Assembly: GCA_034086685.1 (NCBI GenBank)
Contig: JAXDZY010000081.1
Span: 1 to 26,388, forward strand
DNA from: TWA4 sp034086685
GTDB lineage: Bacteria; Bacillota; Clostridia; Lachnospirales; Lachnospiraceae
Length of the DNA stretch: 26,388 nt
Direction: 5' to 3'
Positions 7,802 through 15,859 of this stretch are shown here, piece after piece. The position numbers were made by a program, and so were the translations under genes. Below the pieces are notes generated by a model. That model worked only from the letters and a program-made list of their open reading frames with translations, ran no database searches and was not told the origin of the DNA. The number at the start of each line of letters is the position of its first letter. Within the stretch, counting starts at the first letter, position 1.

Positions 7802-8212
7802 ATGAAAAAATTCATTGAAGAATTCAAGGCATTTGCCCTGCGCGGCAATGTGGTGGATCTGGCTGTCGGTGTACTGATCGGCGGCGCTTTTTCAGGTCTG
7901 GTAACCGCATTTACCGAAGATATCATCAATCCTATTCTGGCCCTTTTCGGCGGTGTAAACTCTACGGAATTCGGCTGGACGATTCCCATCGGTTCCGGTA
8001 TCCTGATCGGCAAGTTTATTTCCTCCGTCATCAATTTTCTGATCACTGCGTTTATTATTTTCATGATCGTAAAAGCACTGAACAGAATCTCATCCATCGG
8101 CAAAAAACCGGAGGCACCTGCTGCACCCACCACAAAGATCTGCCCTTACTGCAGGAGTGAGATCAGCATCGAGGCCACACGCTGCCCGCACTGTACATCC
8201 GAACTGGAATAG
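7802..8212 (+). CDS. mscL: Large-conductance mechanosensitive channel with C-terminal zinc ribbon
   Basis: The 136-residue product is a typical MscL: an amphipathic N-terminus (MKKFIEEFKAFALRGNVVDL), pore helix TM1 with AVGVLIGGAFSGLV, a periplasm-facing loop, and TM2 about residues 66-95. It opens under membrane tension to release solutes during hypo-osmotic shock. The usual charged C-terminal helix is followed or replaced by a Pro/Ala linker and a four-cysteine zinc-ribbon-like tail (Cys114, 117, 128 and 131; CPYC and CPHC). The start follows AAAGGAAA by about nine bases. It has its own promoter (7716-7744) and terminator (8269-8314), so it is monocistronic and divergent from the kinase operon. 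Confidence 0.95.
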   Translation: MKKFIEEFKAFALRGNVVDLAVGVLIGGAFSGLVTAFTEDIINPILALFGGVNSTEFGWTIPIGSGILIGKFISSVINFLITAFIIFMIVKALNRISSIGKKPEAPAAPTTKICPYCRSEISIEATRCPHCTSELE

Positions 8213-8268
8213 TACTGCGCGGATTGACCTCCGGCAATTACATGACAATCTGAAACTGTACTTAACGC

Positions 8269-8314
8269 AAAAGCTGCGCATTAACCGGTTTGACAGTTAA
8301 TGCACAGCTTTTTT
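8269..8314 (+). terminator. Intrinsic terminator of mscL
   Basis: A long stem (arms AAAAGCTGCGCATTAAC at 8269-8285 and GTTAATGCACAGCTTTT at 8296-8312, one mismatch) with a 10-base loop runs directly into a T tract on the plus strand, 57 bases after the mscL stop. Confidence 0.85.
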
Positions 8315-8405
8315 GCATAGACCCTGTTTTATTTTCATATACTGAAATATCAAAGCCTGAAATGGGATTTTCATATCTTTTCAGACTATTTCAAGGAGGC
8401 CAGTT

Positions 8406-8894
8406 ATGAGTTCTCAGACCCGAATCGTCATTCTCAAAATGCGTAATATTATTTACACGGGCATTTTTATTTTCCTGGTTCTCGTGCTCGGTGTGCTGCT
8501 TTACCTGATGTTTGGCCGCCCTTCAGAGGACACCGGCAATTCCGCTTCCCCTGCTTCTTCGGCAGTCAGCAATGGAACTGTTCTCTCCGAAGCCGGCACT
8601 CCCCTGTACAATCCGGGCTGCTACAGTTCCATCCTGAAGCTGGGAAATCATTCCGTTAACGTAAGCGTAACTGTCAGTTCAGACCGGATCGAATCTATTT
8701 ATCTTGCGGACGTATCCGAAGAGATCACCAGCGCCTATCCGCTTCTCGAACCCGCCATGAAAGACCTGAACGAAAAGATTCTGGCAACACAGAGTACAGA
8801 ATATCTGACCTATGATGAAAAAATGCAGTACACCCAGACCGCACTGACTGACACCATCAATGCAGCGCTGAAAAAGGCATCGGCATCCGAATAA
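8406..8894 (+). CDS. Membrane-anchored protein with degenerate FMN-binding-like domain
   Basis: The 162-residue product has one N-terminal membrane helix (about residues 14-36, short basic cytoplasmic side), a Ser/Ala/Thr-rich linker, and an extracellular domain from about residue 66. That domain (YNPGCYSSILKLG, then VNVSVTVSSDRIESIYLADV, then TLTDTINAALKKA-like helix) follows the pattern of FMN_bind domains. The motif that normally receives covalent FMN, SGATxTS or similar before the last helix, is absent; the position reads TYDEKMQYTQTALT. It may therefore be a non-flavinylated relative with another role. The start has AAGGAGG six bases upstream. It converges with nadE, leaving 21 bases between the stops. 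Family assignment is tentative. Confidence 0.6.
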   Translation: MSSQTRIVILKMRNIIYTGIFIFLVLVLGVLLYLMFGRPSEDTGNSASPASSAVSNGTVLSEAGTPLYNPGCYSSILKLGNHSVNVSVTVSSDRIESIYLADVSEEITSAYPLLEPAMKDLNEKILATQSTEYLTYDEKMQYTQTALTDTINAALKKASASE

Positions 8895-8915
8895 GAAAAG
8901 CCTGGGCAGACTCCG

Positions 8916-10868
8916 TTACTGCTCCTGTTTTAGCTCTTCTTCCAGTTCCTCCAGCTCTTTCATCCAGATCCGTACACTGGCATCACTGGGCATGCGCAGA
9001 TCACCTCTGGGTGAAACGGCTACGGAACCGACTTTGGGTCCGTCAGGCAGACAGGACCGCTTAAACTGCTGCTGGAAAAATCTCCGGGTGAAAACCTTCT
9101 GCCATTTCAGAATTGTTTCTTTATCATAAACACCCTCAAATGCATGATTGGCCATGCGGTTGATTTTAACCGGATGATAACCGAAACGAAGCATCTGGTA
9201 CAGGAAGAAATCATGCAGTTCGTAAGGACCCACCAGATCTTCGGTTTTCTGGGCAATCTCGCCGTTTTCCTCAGGAGGAAGCAGTTCGGGGCTGACCGGC
9301 GTGTCCAGTACATCACGAAGCACTTCTTCAAGCATCTCATCATGACAGGTATCCGCATAATAGGAAACCAGATGGCGGACCAGTGTTTTGGGCACGGAAC
9401 TGTTCACCGCATACATGGACATGTGGTCTCCATTATAGGTAGCCCAGCCCAGCGCCAGCTCTGAAAGATCTCCTGTTCCGATTACGATTCCATTGTACTT
9501 GTTGGATAAATCCATGAGAATCTGTGTCCGTTCCCTGGCCTGACCATTTTCATATGTCACATCGTGAACAGATTCATCATGTCCGATATCCCGGAAATGC
9601 AGGCGTACTGCCTCCTGAATATTGACCTCCTTAAGAGTCGCCCCCAGAGACCGGATCAGCTTGCAGGCATTATTGTAGGTTCTGTCCGTTGTTCCGAAAC
9701 AGGGCATGGTTACTGCAATAATATTCTCTCTTGGAATCTCCAGCGCATCAAATGCACGAACCGTAACCAGCAGAGCCAGTGTGGAATCCAGTCCACCGGA
9801 AATTCCCACCACTGCAGAACGGCACCCGATTTTCTGCAGCCTTGTCTTCAATCCAAGTGCCTGAATGGAAAGGATCTCATCGCAGCGGCGATCACGGTCG
9901 CGTTTGACAGAAGGTACAAACGGAGCAGGATCAATATAACGATGAAGACGAAGAGGCTCCGGGGACAGTTCAAACTCAACCACATCATGTTCCGGGGCTG
10001 TTTTCGAATCAAAAGTACCCATCCTGCGGCGTTCACTGCGGATACGCTCCAGATCGATCTCTCCGTAGGCGATTCCATTATGAAAACGTCCCTCATCAGC
10101 CAGGACAGTACCATTTTCCGCAATAATATTCTGCCCGCCGAATACCAGATCCGTGGTGGATTCTCCTTCGCCCGCATTACAGTAAATGTAAGCGCAGACC
10201 AGCTTGGCAGACTGCATGCGTATCAGATCCGAACGATAGGTATCTTTTCCTGTGGTTTCATCACTGGCGGAGCAGTTAACAATCACTGTGGCGCCGGCAA
10301 GAGCATGACGTACGCTGGGCGAATCGGGAACCCACACATCTTCACACAGTTCTCCTGCAATGACCAGATCAGGAACTGTACTGCACCGGAACAGGATATC
10401 CGTTCCGAAAGGAACCTGTACGACCGTTCCATCCTCCAGCCTGAATTCCGTTTCCACCGGTGTCTTCATGCCTTTTGTGAAATACCGCCCCTCATAGAAT
10501 TCAGAATAATTGGGAATACAGGATTTGGGAACAATTCCCAGAAGCTCGCCATTACATACTGCCGCCATTACGTTGTAAAGCTTGCCGCATTCCTCCCAGG
10601 GAAGACCCACAAAAACAATCAGATCCATCCCTTCCGTAAAACGGATCAACTTTGCCAGGGCACGGTAAGCCCCTTCCAGAAGCGGTGTCTGCCAGTACAG
10701 ATCCCGGCAGGTATAACCTGTCAGACATAATTCGGGAAACACCACGATCTTGGCTCCGGCAATCTGGGCCTCTTCCAGCTGCTTTTCCAGCTGGAGTTCA
10801 TTATACTCCGGGTCTGCCACACGAATCTTTGGTGTTGCAGCCGCTGCTCTGATATAACCATCCTTCAT
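8916..10868 (-). CDS. nadE: Glutamine-dependent NAD+ synthetase
   Basis: The 650-residue product has both domains of the glutamine-dependent enzyme. The N-terminal nitrilase-type glutaminase has the catalytic triad Glu46 (VVFPELCLTGY), Lys115 (GIVPKSCIPN) and Cys175 (IAGELCEDVWVP). The C-terminal synthetase has the ATP-pyrophosphatase loop SGGLDS at 357-362. It converts deamido-NAD+ to NAD+ with ATP and glutamine-derived ammonia in the cytoplasm, the last step of NAD biosynthesis. Length fits the roughly 640-residue two-domain bacterial form. The ATG start follows AGAGGT. It begins 21 bases after the C39-like lipoprotein gene and probably shares its transcript. Confidence 0.95.
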   Translation of the reverse strand: MKDGYIRAAAATPKIRVADPEYNELQLEKQLEEAQIAGAKIVVFPELCLTGYTCRDLYWQTPLLEGAYRALAKLIRFTEGMDLIVFVGLPWEECGKLYNVMAAVCNGELLGIVPKSCIPNYSEFYEGRYFTKGMKTPVETEFRLEDGTVVQVPFGTDILFRCSTVPDLVIAGELCEDVWVPDSPSVRHALAGATVIVNCSASDETTGKDTYRSDLIRMQSAKLVCAYIYCNAGEGESTTDLVFGGQNIIAENGTVLADEGRFHNGIAYGEIDLERIRSERRRMGTFDSKTAPEHDVVEFELSPEPLRLHRYIDPAPFVPSVKRDRDRRCDEILSIQALGLKTRLQKIGCRSAVVGISGGLDSTLALLVTVRAFDALEIPRENIIAVTMPCFGTTDRTYNNACKLIRSLGATLKEVNIQEAVRLHFRDIGHDESVHDVTYENGQARERTQILMDLSNKYNGIVIGTGDLSELALGWATYNGDHMSMYAVNSSVPKTLVRHLVSYYADTCHDEMLEEVLRDVLDTPVSPELLPPEENGEIAQKTEDLVGPYELHDFFLYQMLRFGYHPVKINRMANHAFEGVYDKETILKWQKVFTRRFFQQQFKRSCLPDGPKVGSVAVSPRGDLRMPSDASVRIWMKELEELEEELKQEQ

Positions 10869-10889
10869 AATCTAAATACCTCTGTTCTG

Positions 10890-11951
10890 CTATTTCTTTT
10901 TCTTTGCCGTAGTTTCCGTAGGCCTGGATTTCTCTTCTTCCGCTGCCTTTGATTCTTTTACTGCTGCTTTTGATTCCTCGCTTCCCGGTACCAGAGCCCG
11001 GTCTTTACAGTAGTAGATCAGCTTGCTGAATACCGGATATTCATCCAGATACTGCTCAAGATTGGTCCTTCCGTACGGAAGCGGATCATTGATCAGGAAA
11101 TCCCTGGCCTTCAGAGTCCCCCCGTCTCCCACATAACCGGTAATCAGCACCCAGTGCGGTCTGCCGTTGTAACGTGTACAGCCGATCAGTACGGGTATGC
11201 CCTCATGAAGTTTATTATACACAAAATCCAGATACATATCCTTACTGTAATTCCAGTAATAATCATTCGGCCAGCCGATTTCTCCATCACTGGTATAAAC
11301 AGCTCCTTCAGCCAGTTCATCCGGATGAATTTCCTTCCCTTTCAGGAAAGATTCACTCATGGCCAGTGCTGTAGTCGCACACCCGATGTCATACATGGTC
11401 TTTTTTGTAGAACCCAGAAGCACATCTCCCCAGCGCTCATCAGTCTGCAGATAGGAAACCACATCCAGCTTCACCTGCGGAGGTTCCGGCGGATCAAAGC
11501 TGATATATTTCTTCGATGCATAACCGGCAATTTCTTTACCTGTTGTATAATCTTTACCGCTGACTTTATAAAATCCCTTTACGGCTTTTTCATCCAGAAC
11601 TCTGATTTCCTGACGATCCGGAAATGACCCCACAAACTGTGACGAGGCACTGGCTTTCTCACGGACATTCACACGTCCTTCCACTGAAACCCACGCCCGC
11701 CGTGTTCCATCCTCATTATAAGGCGATTCTGTCTGCTCCTCGGTGCTTTCTTCCGTCTCTGAAGTTTCCTCTGCAGTCTTTTCTTCAGTCTGCCCGTTCC
11801 GGGTTTCCCCGCTGCCTTCAGTTTCTGCAGAAGCTGCAGTTTCTTCAGCATCTGATTTCCTGCACCCGCTGACAGCGCAGACCAGCATCAGCATTGCCAG
11901 AATCAGACACACAAAACGCCGTAATAGCTTTACATCTCTGTTATTTCTCAT
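10890..11951 (-). CDS. Lipoprotein with SH3b and C39-like cysteine peptidase domains
   Basis: With the start at 11951 the product is 353 residues. It has a lipoprotein signal ending in AVSGC (Cys30), an acidic low-complexity linker to about residue 80, an SH3b domain (RAWVSVEGRVNVREKASA to YASKKYISF, about 86-151), and a C39-like papain-fold domain. The latter has Gln169 (SYLQTDERWG), Cys191 (IGCATTALAM), His266 (RPHWVLITGY) and Asp289 (INDPLPYG), a complete candidate active site. It should act outside the membrane on peptides or cell-wall material; the substrate is unknown. A longer in-frame start (TTG at 11993) falls inside the glyQS terminator and is rejected. The ribosome binding site of the chosen ATG is poor (AAAGGG abuts it, AGAGGG is 14 bases away). 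Confidence 0.8.
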   Translation of the reverse strand: MRNNRDVKLLRRFVCLILAMLMLVCAVSGCRKSDAEETAASAETEGSGETRNGQTEEKTAEETSETEESTEEQTESPYNEDGTRRAWVSVEGRVNVREKASASSQFVGSFPDRQEIRVLDEKAVKGFYKVSGKDYTTGKEIAGYASKKYISFDPPEPPQVKLDVVSYLQTDERWGDVLLGSTKKTMYDIGCATTALAMSESFLKGKEIHPDELAEGAVYTSDGEIGWPNDYYWNYSKDMYLDFVYNKLHEGIPVLIGCTRYNGRPHWVLITGYVGDGGTLKARDFLINDPLPYGRTNLEQYLDEYPVFSKLIYYCKDRALVPGSEESKAAVKESKAAEEEKSRPTETTAKKKK

Positions 11952-11980
11952 CCCTTTACATCTTTCCCTCTTTATATCTG

Positions 11981-12008
11981 AAAAAGGATGCAATTCACTC
12001 GCATCCTT
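11981..12008 (-). terminator. Terminator after glyQS
   Basis: On the minus strand AAGGATGC (12008-12001) pairs with GCATCCTT (11991-11984) around a 9-base loop, and the second arm continues as TTTTT. It lies about 30 bases after the glyQS stop and separates it from the C39-like gene. Confidence 0.7.
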
Positions 12009-12036
12009 CTCCTTACGGTTACTTTAATATTTCATA

Positions 12037-13422
12037 TTAAAAGCTCATCTTATTTCTGAAATATTCTTCCAGATCCGCGATTGCCACGCGTTCCTGTTCC
12101 ATGGTATCTCTGTCACGTACCGTTACAGCATGATCTGTTTCAGAATCGAAATCATAGGTGATGCAGAAAGGAGTTCCGATCTCATCCTGTCTTCTGTAGC
12201 GTTTGCCGATCTGTCCTCTGTCATCAAATTCACAGTTATAGTATCTGGATAACTGAGTATAGATCTCCAGAGCACCGTCATTAAGCTTCTTTGACAGAGG
12301 CAGCACACCGATCTTAACCGGCGCAATTGCAGGATGGAAATGCAGTACTGTTCTTGTCTTACCGTCCTCCATCAGTTCCTCATCGTATGCGCTGCAGAGG
12401 AATGCCAGTGTTACACGATCAGCACCCAGCGAAGGTTCGATAACGTAAGGGATGTATTTTTCCTTAGTCTCATCATCGAAATAACTCATATCTTCACCGG
12501 AGGTATTCTGATGCTGTGTCAGGTCATAATCTGTTCTGTCAGCAATACCCCACAGTTCGCCCCAGCCGAAGGGGAACAGGAATTCCACATCCGTGGTGGC
12601 TTTTGAATAGAAGCAGAGTTCTTCCGGAGAGTGATCTCTTGCACGCAGTTCTTCATCCTTCAGCCCCAGTGACTTCAGCCAGTTCAGGCAGAATGCTTTC
12701 CAGTATGCAAACCACTCCAGATCTGTACCGGGCTTGCAGAAGAATTCCAGTTCCATCTGCTCAAATTCTCTGGTACGGAAAGTAAAGTTGCCGGGAGTAA
12801 TCTCGTTACGGAAAGATTTACCGATCTGACCGATACCAAAAGGAACTTTTTTTCTGGAAGTTCTCTGAACATTCTTGAAGTTTACGAAAATACCCTGTGC
12901 TGTTTCAGGTCTTAAATAAACTGTACTCTTTGCATTTTCAGTTACACCCTGGAAGGTTTTGAACATCAGGTTGAATTCTCTGATTTCTGTAAAATCGTTT
13001 TTGCCGCAGGTAGGGCAGGGAATCTGGTGATCTCTGATAAAATTCTCCATCTGTTCATGAGTCCAGCCATCCACGGAATCGATTTCCAGGCCATTGTCAT
13101 GTGCATAATCTTCAATCAGTTTATCTGCACGGAAACGCTCGTGACATCCCTTGCAGTCCATCAGAGGGTCAGAAAATCCTCCCAGATGTCCGGAAGCAAC
13201 CCATGTCTGGGAATTCATCAGAATCGCACAGTCCACACCCACATTGTAAGGACTTTCCTGTACGAATTTCTGCCACCAGGCTTTTTTCACATTGTTCTTT
13301 AATTCCACACCCAGATTACCGTAATCCCAGGTATTGGCAAGGCCGCCGTAAATTTCAGAACCGGGGTATACAAAACCTCTTGACTTTGCCAGTGCCACAA
13401 TTTTTTCCATTGTCTTTTCCAT
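12037..13422 (-). CDS. glyQS: Glycyl-tRNA synthetase, dimeric (eukaryote/archaea-like) type
   Basis: The product (461 residues from the chosen start) charges tRNA-Gly with glycine in the cytoplasm. It shows the class II core of the alpha2 enzyme: MEKIVALAKSRGFVYPGSEI, a motif-2 region SFRNEITPGNFTFRTREFEQ, a motif-3 region EPSLGADRVTLAF and a C-terminal anticodon-binding domain. Cysteine pairs CKGC and CPTC form a likely zinc site in the insertion domain. Length fits the bacterial form. The start at 13422 is chosen because GAAAGGA lies nine bases upstream; a longer in-frame ATG at 13446 has no ribosome binding site. The 99-base gap upstream is too short for a T-box leader, which often regulates this gene in Firmicutes, and I see no T-box motif. 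Confidence 0.95.
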   Translation of the reverse strand: MEKTMEKIVALAKSRGFVYPGSEIYGGLANTWDYGNLGVELKNNVKKAWWQKFVQESPYNVGVDCAILMNSQTWVASGHLGGFSDPLMDCKGCHERFRADKLIEDYAHDNGLEIDSVDGWTHEQMENFIRDHQIPCPTCGKNDFTEIREFNLMFKTFQGVTENAKSTVYLRPETAQGIFVNFKNVQRTSRKKVPFGIGQIGKSFRNEITPGNFTFRTREFEQMELEFFCKPGTDLEWFAYWKAFCLNWLKSLGLKDEELRARDHSPEELCFYSKATTDVEFLFPFGWGELWGIADRTDYDLTQHQNTSGEDMSYFDDETKEKYIPYVIEPSLGADRVTLAFLCSAYDEELMEDGKTRTVLHFHPAIAPVKIGVLPLSKKLNDGALEIYTQLSRYYNCEFDDRGQIGKRYRRQDEIGTPFCITYDFDSETDHAVTVRDRDTMEQERVAIADLEEYFRNKMSF

Positions 13423-13457
13423 TTGTCTGTATCCTTTCAAACTCATACTGTTTATGC

Positions 13458-13484
13458 CCCGGGCAGGACATATACCGTCCCGGG
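13458..13484. other. GC-rich hairpin before glyQS
   Basis: Two CCCGGG hexamers (13458-13463 and 13479-13484) can pair, with GGAC and GTCC able to extend the stem inside. No T tract follows on either strand, so it is a poor terminator; it may be a transcript-stability or attenuation element between the lipoprotein gene and glyQS. Confidence 0.35.
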
Positions 13485-13521
13485 ATATGGTTAAATCCTG
13501 TCAGCAGGATTGATCACATAA

Positions 13522-14160
13522 TTATTTGAATACAATGCAGGACAGCGCTCCATCGGAAGCGATCTGTGCCGTATCCTTATCTTCGATCTTCACATCGGAC
13601 GTTGCATACTGAATGCTTCCTTCCACAACGATGGTGGCAGTTCCTTCCGCAAATACCACATGATATCCGCCATCCACTTCACTGCCGCTTACTTTCTCTG
13701 TCCCTTCCGCGTTGAGAAGCTCAAAACCGCTCATATCGATTCCGGCTTCCCCTGCACCTGCCACAGTTCCCGATGCCAACTGCACAAAGGTTCCTTCACT
13801 TTCATTAAACCGGACATAATCATCACAGGAAGAATATTCCATCTTTAATACAGCAGTGTCGTCTTTTACCTCCAGGGAACTGATCGCAACGGACAGCGGT
13901 TCCTCTGTATCATCGATATATGCAGCTGCAGTGCCCGCATTCTTCTGATTATATGCACTGACTGCATCTTCGATAAATACCTGAAGCTCATCCTCGCTGT
14001 AGACCTTCTTATCAAAAGGCTCATACACCGCAGAAGCTACGGAACCATCTTTCCTGATATAAACAGATGTTGTATCCAGTTCGCCCTTCTGCCCGCATCC
14101 GCCCAGCAAAGCAGATACCAGCATCACACAGGCAATCCCTTTCACAAACCTCAGTTTCAT
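13522..14160 (-). CDS. Lipoprotein of unknown function
   Basis: The 212-residue product has a clear lipoprotein signal (MKLRFVKGIACVMLVSALLG, then GCG; lipobox LLGGC, acylated Cys22). The rest is acidic and beta-rich without a motif I recognise; repeated short strands (LEVKDDTAVLKMEYSS, GTATIVVEGSIQYATS) suggest a beta-sandwich fold. It should sit on the outer face of the membrane. The start at 14160 follows AAGGAGG by five bases and puts Lys residues directly before the hydrophobic core; the longer in-frame start at 14181 lacks this support. Its own promoter lies at 14245-14273. It precedes glyQS by about 100 bases, and no good terminator separates them, so glyQS may be partly transcribed from here. 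Confidence 0.75.
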   Translation of the reverse strand: MKLRFVKGIACVMLVSALLGGCGQKGELDTTSVYIRKDGSVASAVYEPFDKKVYSEDELQVFIEDAVSAYNQKNAGTAAAYIDDTEEPLSVAISSLEVKDDTAVLKMEYSSCDDYVRFNESEGTFVQLASGTVAGAGEAGIDMSGFELLNAEGTEKVSGSEVDGGYHVVFAEGTATIVVEGSIQYATSDVKIEDKDTAQIASDGALSCIVFK

Positions 14161-14244
14161 GATTTCCTCCTTGCGCCGCAAAACTGCGGTATTTATTACA
14201 AAGTTTCATTCATCACCGTGCCGGTTCACAGACACAGTTAATTC

Positions 14245-14273
14245 ATTGTACCCTTAAATCCGATTATTTTCAA
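14245..14273 (-). promoter_or_regulatory. Promoter of the 13522-14160 lipoprotein gene
   Basis: On the minus strand TTGAAA (14273-14268) and TACAAT (14250-14245) are 17 bases apart, about 85 bases before the gene start and directly after the recO stop. A small stem (CCGCA/TGCGG) lies in the leader just before the ribosome binding site. Confidence 0.65.
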
Positions 14274-14289
14274 TATAAATTTTCGGGTT

Positions 14290-14937
14290 TTACAACAGTG
14301 TATTCAGAATTTCCAGCGAATGAAATTCTTTATCGATGATCCGCCTGCGCCATACGGTCACCGCTCCGGCAAATTCTTTCAGTGCCGGCTCCGCCAGTGT
14401 AAACTGAAAAATTTTCTGCAGAGGTGCCGTGATCACATACTGCCACGCATAGGCAGCACTCTCTCCTGTGATCACCGGCGGCCATTCCGTATATTCTCCG
14501 TCAATCACCATCATTCGCAGCTCAAACACATGCCGCACCAGAACTCTGGGCAGCTGATTTTTCTCCAGCGCCCTGAAAGCCAGATACAGCAGATTCAGCA
14601 TATCCGCAGCTGTCAGATTCTCCTTTGCATAATAATCCGCCAGTTCCGTAAAATACGAAGCATAGCAGAGTGTTTCCAGATCCTGCTGCAGCTGATCAAA
14701 ATAAGCAATCACATCCGCACTTCTCAGGGTATAGGAATTTCTCCCCTCATACAGGTAAAACCTGCCGCATACAAATGGGCAGGATACTGCAAGCAGCGGG
14801 CTGTTCGGTCTTCTTGCCCCCTTTGCAAATGCAGTGATTCTGCCCCTTTCCTTTGTCAGAAGTACTACTCTTCTGTCATACTCTCCCACAGGCATGGAGG
14901 AAAGCACCACGCCTGACAGTTCCAGCAGATCCGTCAT
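14290..14937 (-). CDS. recO: DNA repair protein RecO, short and without zinc cysteines
   Basis: The 215-residue product begins with a RecO OB-fold (LSGVVLSSMPVGEYDRRVVLLTKERGRITAFAKGARR) followed by the helical domain (LCYASYFTELADYYAKENLTAADMLNLLYLAFRAL and RHVFELRMM). RecO loads RecA at gaps with RecR during recombinational repair. In many RecO proteins a four-cysteine zinc site follows the FELR motif; here the segment reads MVIDGEYTEWPPVITGES with no cysteine. The protein is also shorter than the usual 240-250 residues. The gene starts within the era stop (ATGA, four-base overlap), so the two are translationally coupled. Identity rests on the N-terminal match and the conserved era neighbour. 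Confidence 0.88.
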   Translation of the reverse strand: MTDLLELSGVVLSSMPVGEYDRRVVLLTKERGRITAFAKGARRPNSPLLAVSCPFVCGRFYLYEGRNSYTLRSADVIAYFDQLQQDLETLCYASYFTELADYYAKENLTAADMLNLLYLAFRALEKNQLPRVLVRHVFELRMMVIDGEYTEWPPVITGESAAYAWQYVITAPLQKIFQFTLAEPALKEFAGAVTVWRRRIIDKEFHSLEILNTLL

Positions 14938-15833
14938 TTATTTTCAAAATAGCCAAAATTCTTCAGCTGGATATCACTGTCCCTCCACTCTCTGCGGACC
15001 TTGACCCACAGCTTCAGATTCACCTGACCGCCCGTGAGAAGCTCGATATCTTTGCGGGCATCAATACCAATGCTTTTCAGCATGTTTCCCTGTTTTCCGA
15101 TGATGATGCCCTTATGGGAATCCCTCTCGCAGATGATCGAAGCATCCACCTGCCAGATTCCGTCTTTTCTGACTTTCATTACGTCTACTGTAACAGCAAT
15201 CCCATGAGGAATTTCATCTTCCAGCCTTCTCAGAGCTTTTTCGCGGATGATTTCCGCCGTGATCTGACGTATGGGCTGATCAGTTACCGTATCCTCATCA
15301 TAATACATGGGGCCCTGAGGAAGATATCTGCGTATTTCCTCCAGAACGGTATCCGTATTGATGCTGCGCAGAGCACTGACAGGTATAACAGCTTTAAAAT
15401 CATGCTGTTTTTTCCACATGGAAATCAGATTTCCCACTGCCGTTTTGTCAATGGTATCAATCTTGTTGATGATAAGAATTACCGGTGTTTTCACCTTTTT
15501 CAGTTTTTCCAGAATATTGCGGTCTCCCGGACCGATCTTCTCATCCGGCTCCACCAGCCACAGGATCACATCCACTTCGGTAAGAGTACGTTCCGCCACA
15601 TTGACCATGTATTCACCCAGCTTGTTTTTCGCCTTATGAATACCTGGTGTGTCCAGAAAAATCATCTGGGATTCTTTATCCGTATATACTGTCTGGATCC
15701 GGTTTCTGGTAGTCTGAGGTTTTCGGGAGGTAATTGCAATCTTCTGGCCGATCAGATGATTCATTAAAGTAGACTTCCCCACATTGGGGCGTCCGATCAA
15801 TGTTACAAAACCCGATTTAAACTGTTTGCCCAT
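14934..15833 (-). CDS. era: GTPase Era, 30S ribosome assembly factor
   Basis: The 299-residue product has all G-domain motifs: GRPNVGKS at 14-21, TTRN at about 41-44, DTPG at 61-64, NKID at 123-126 and SAL near 155. A C-terminal KH domain with GKQG (IIIGKQGNMLKSIG) binds the 3' end of 16S rRNA. It acts in late small-subunit maturation at the membrane-cytoplasm interface. Length is standard. AAGGAGG lies six bases before the ATG. It begins 26 bases after the M16C peptidase stop and overlaps recO by four bases, forming a three-gene unit. Confidence 0.97.
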   Translation of the reverse strand: MGKQFKSGFVTLIGRPNVGKSTLMNHLIGQKIAITSRKPQTTRNRIQTVYTDKESQMIFLDTPGIHKAKNKLGEYMVNVAERTLTEVDVILWLVEPDEKIGPGDRNILEKLKKVKTPVILIINKIDTIDKTAVGNLISMWKKQHDFKAVIPVSALRSINTDTVLEEIRRYLPQGPMYYDEDTVTDQPIRQITAEIIREKALRRLEDEIPHGIAVTVDVMKVRKDGIWQVDASIICERDSHKGIIIGKQGNMLKSIGIDARKDIELLTGGQVNLKLWVKVRREWRDSDIQLKNFGYFENK

Positions 15834-15859
15834 ATTATCCTCCTTATATACGCCGGCAG

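Noticed and set aside
8318..8345. Possible promoter TTGCAT/TATACT before the 8406 gene
   Set aside because: The spacing is 19 bases and the -35 overlaps the mscL terminator T tract; too weak to list as a feature.
9564..10730. Plus-strand open frame of 388 codons
   Set aside because: It lies wholly antisense to nadE, whose product has every expected motif. The antisense translation has no family resemblance and no ribosome binding site.
11951..11993. Longer start (TTG at 11993) for the C39-like lipoprotein gene
   Set aside because: The codon lies at the glyQS terminator loop and would put 14 hydrophilic residues before the lipoprotein signal.
13423..13521. Possible T-box leader of glyQS
   Set aside because: The gap is only 99 bases, no T-box sequence or specifier loop is visible, and the CCCGGG hairpin is not followed by a T tract.
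14853..15767. Plus-strand open frame of 304 codons
   Set aside because: Antisense to era; no recognisable protein features and no start signal.
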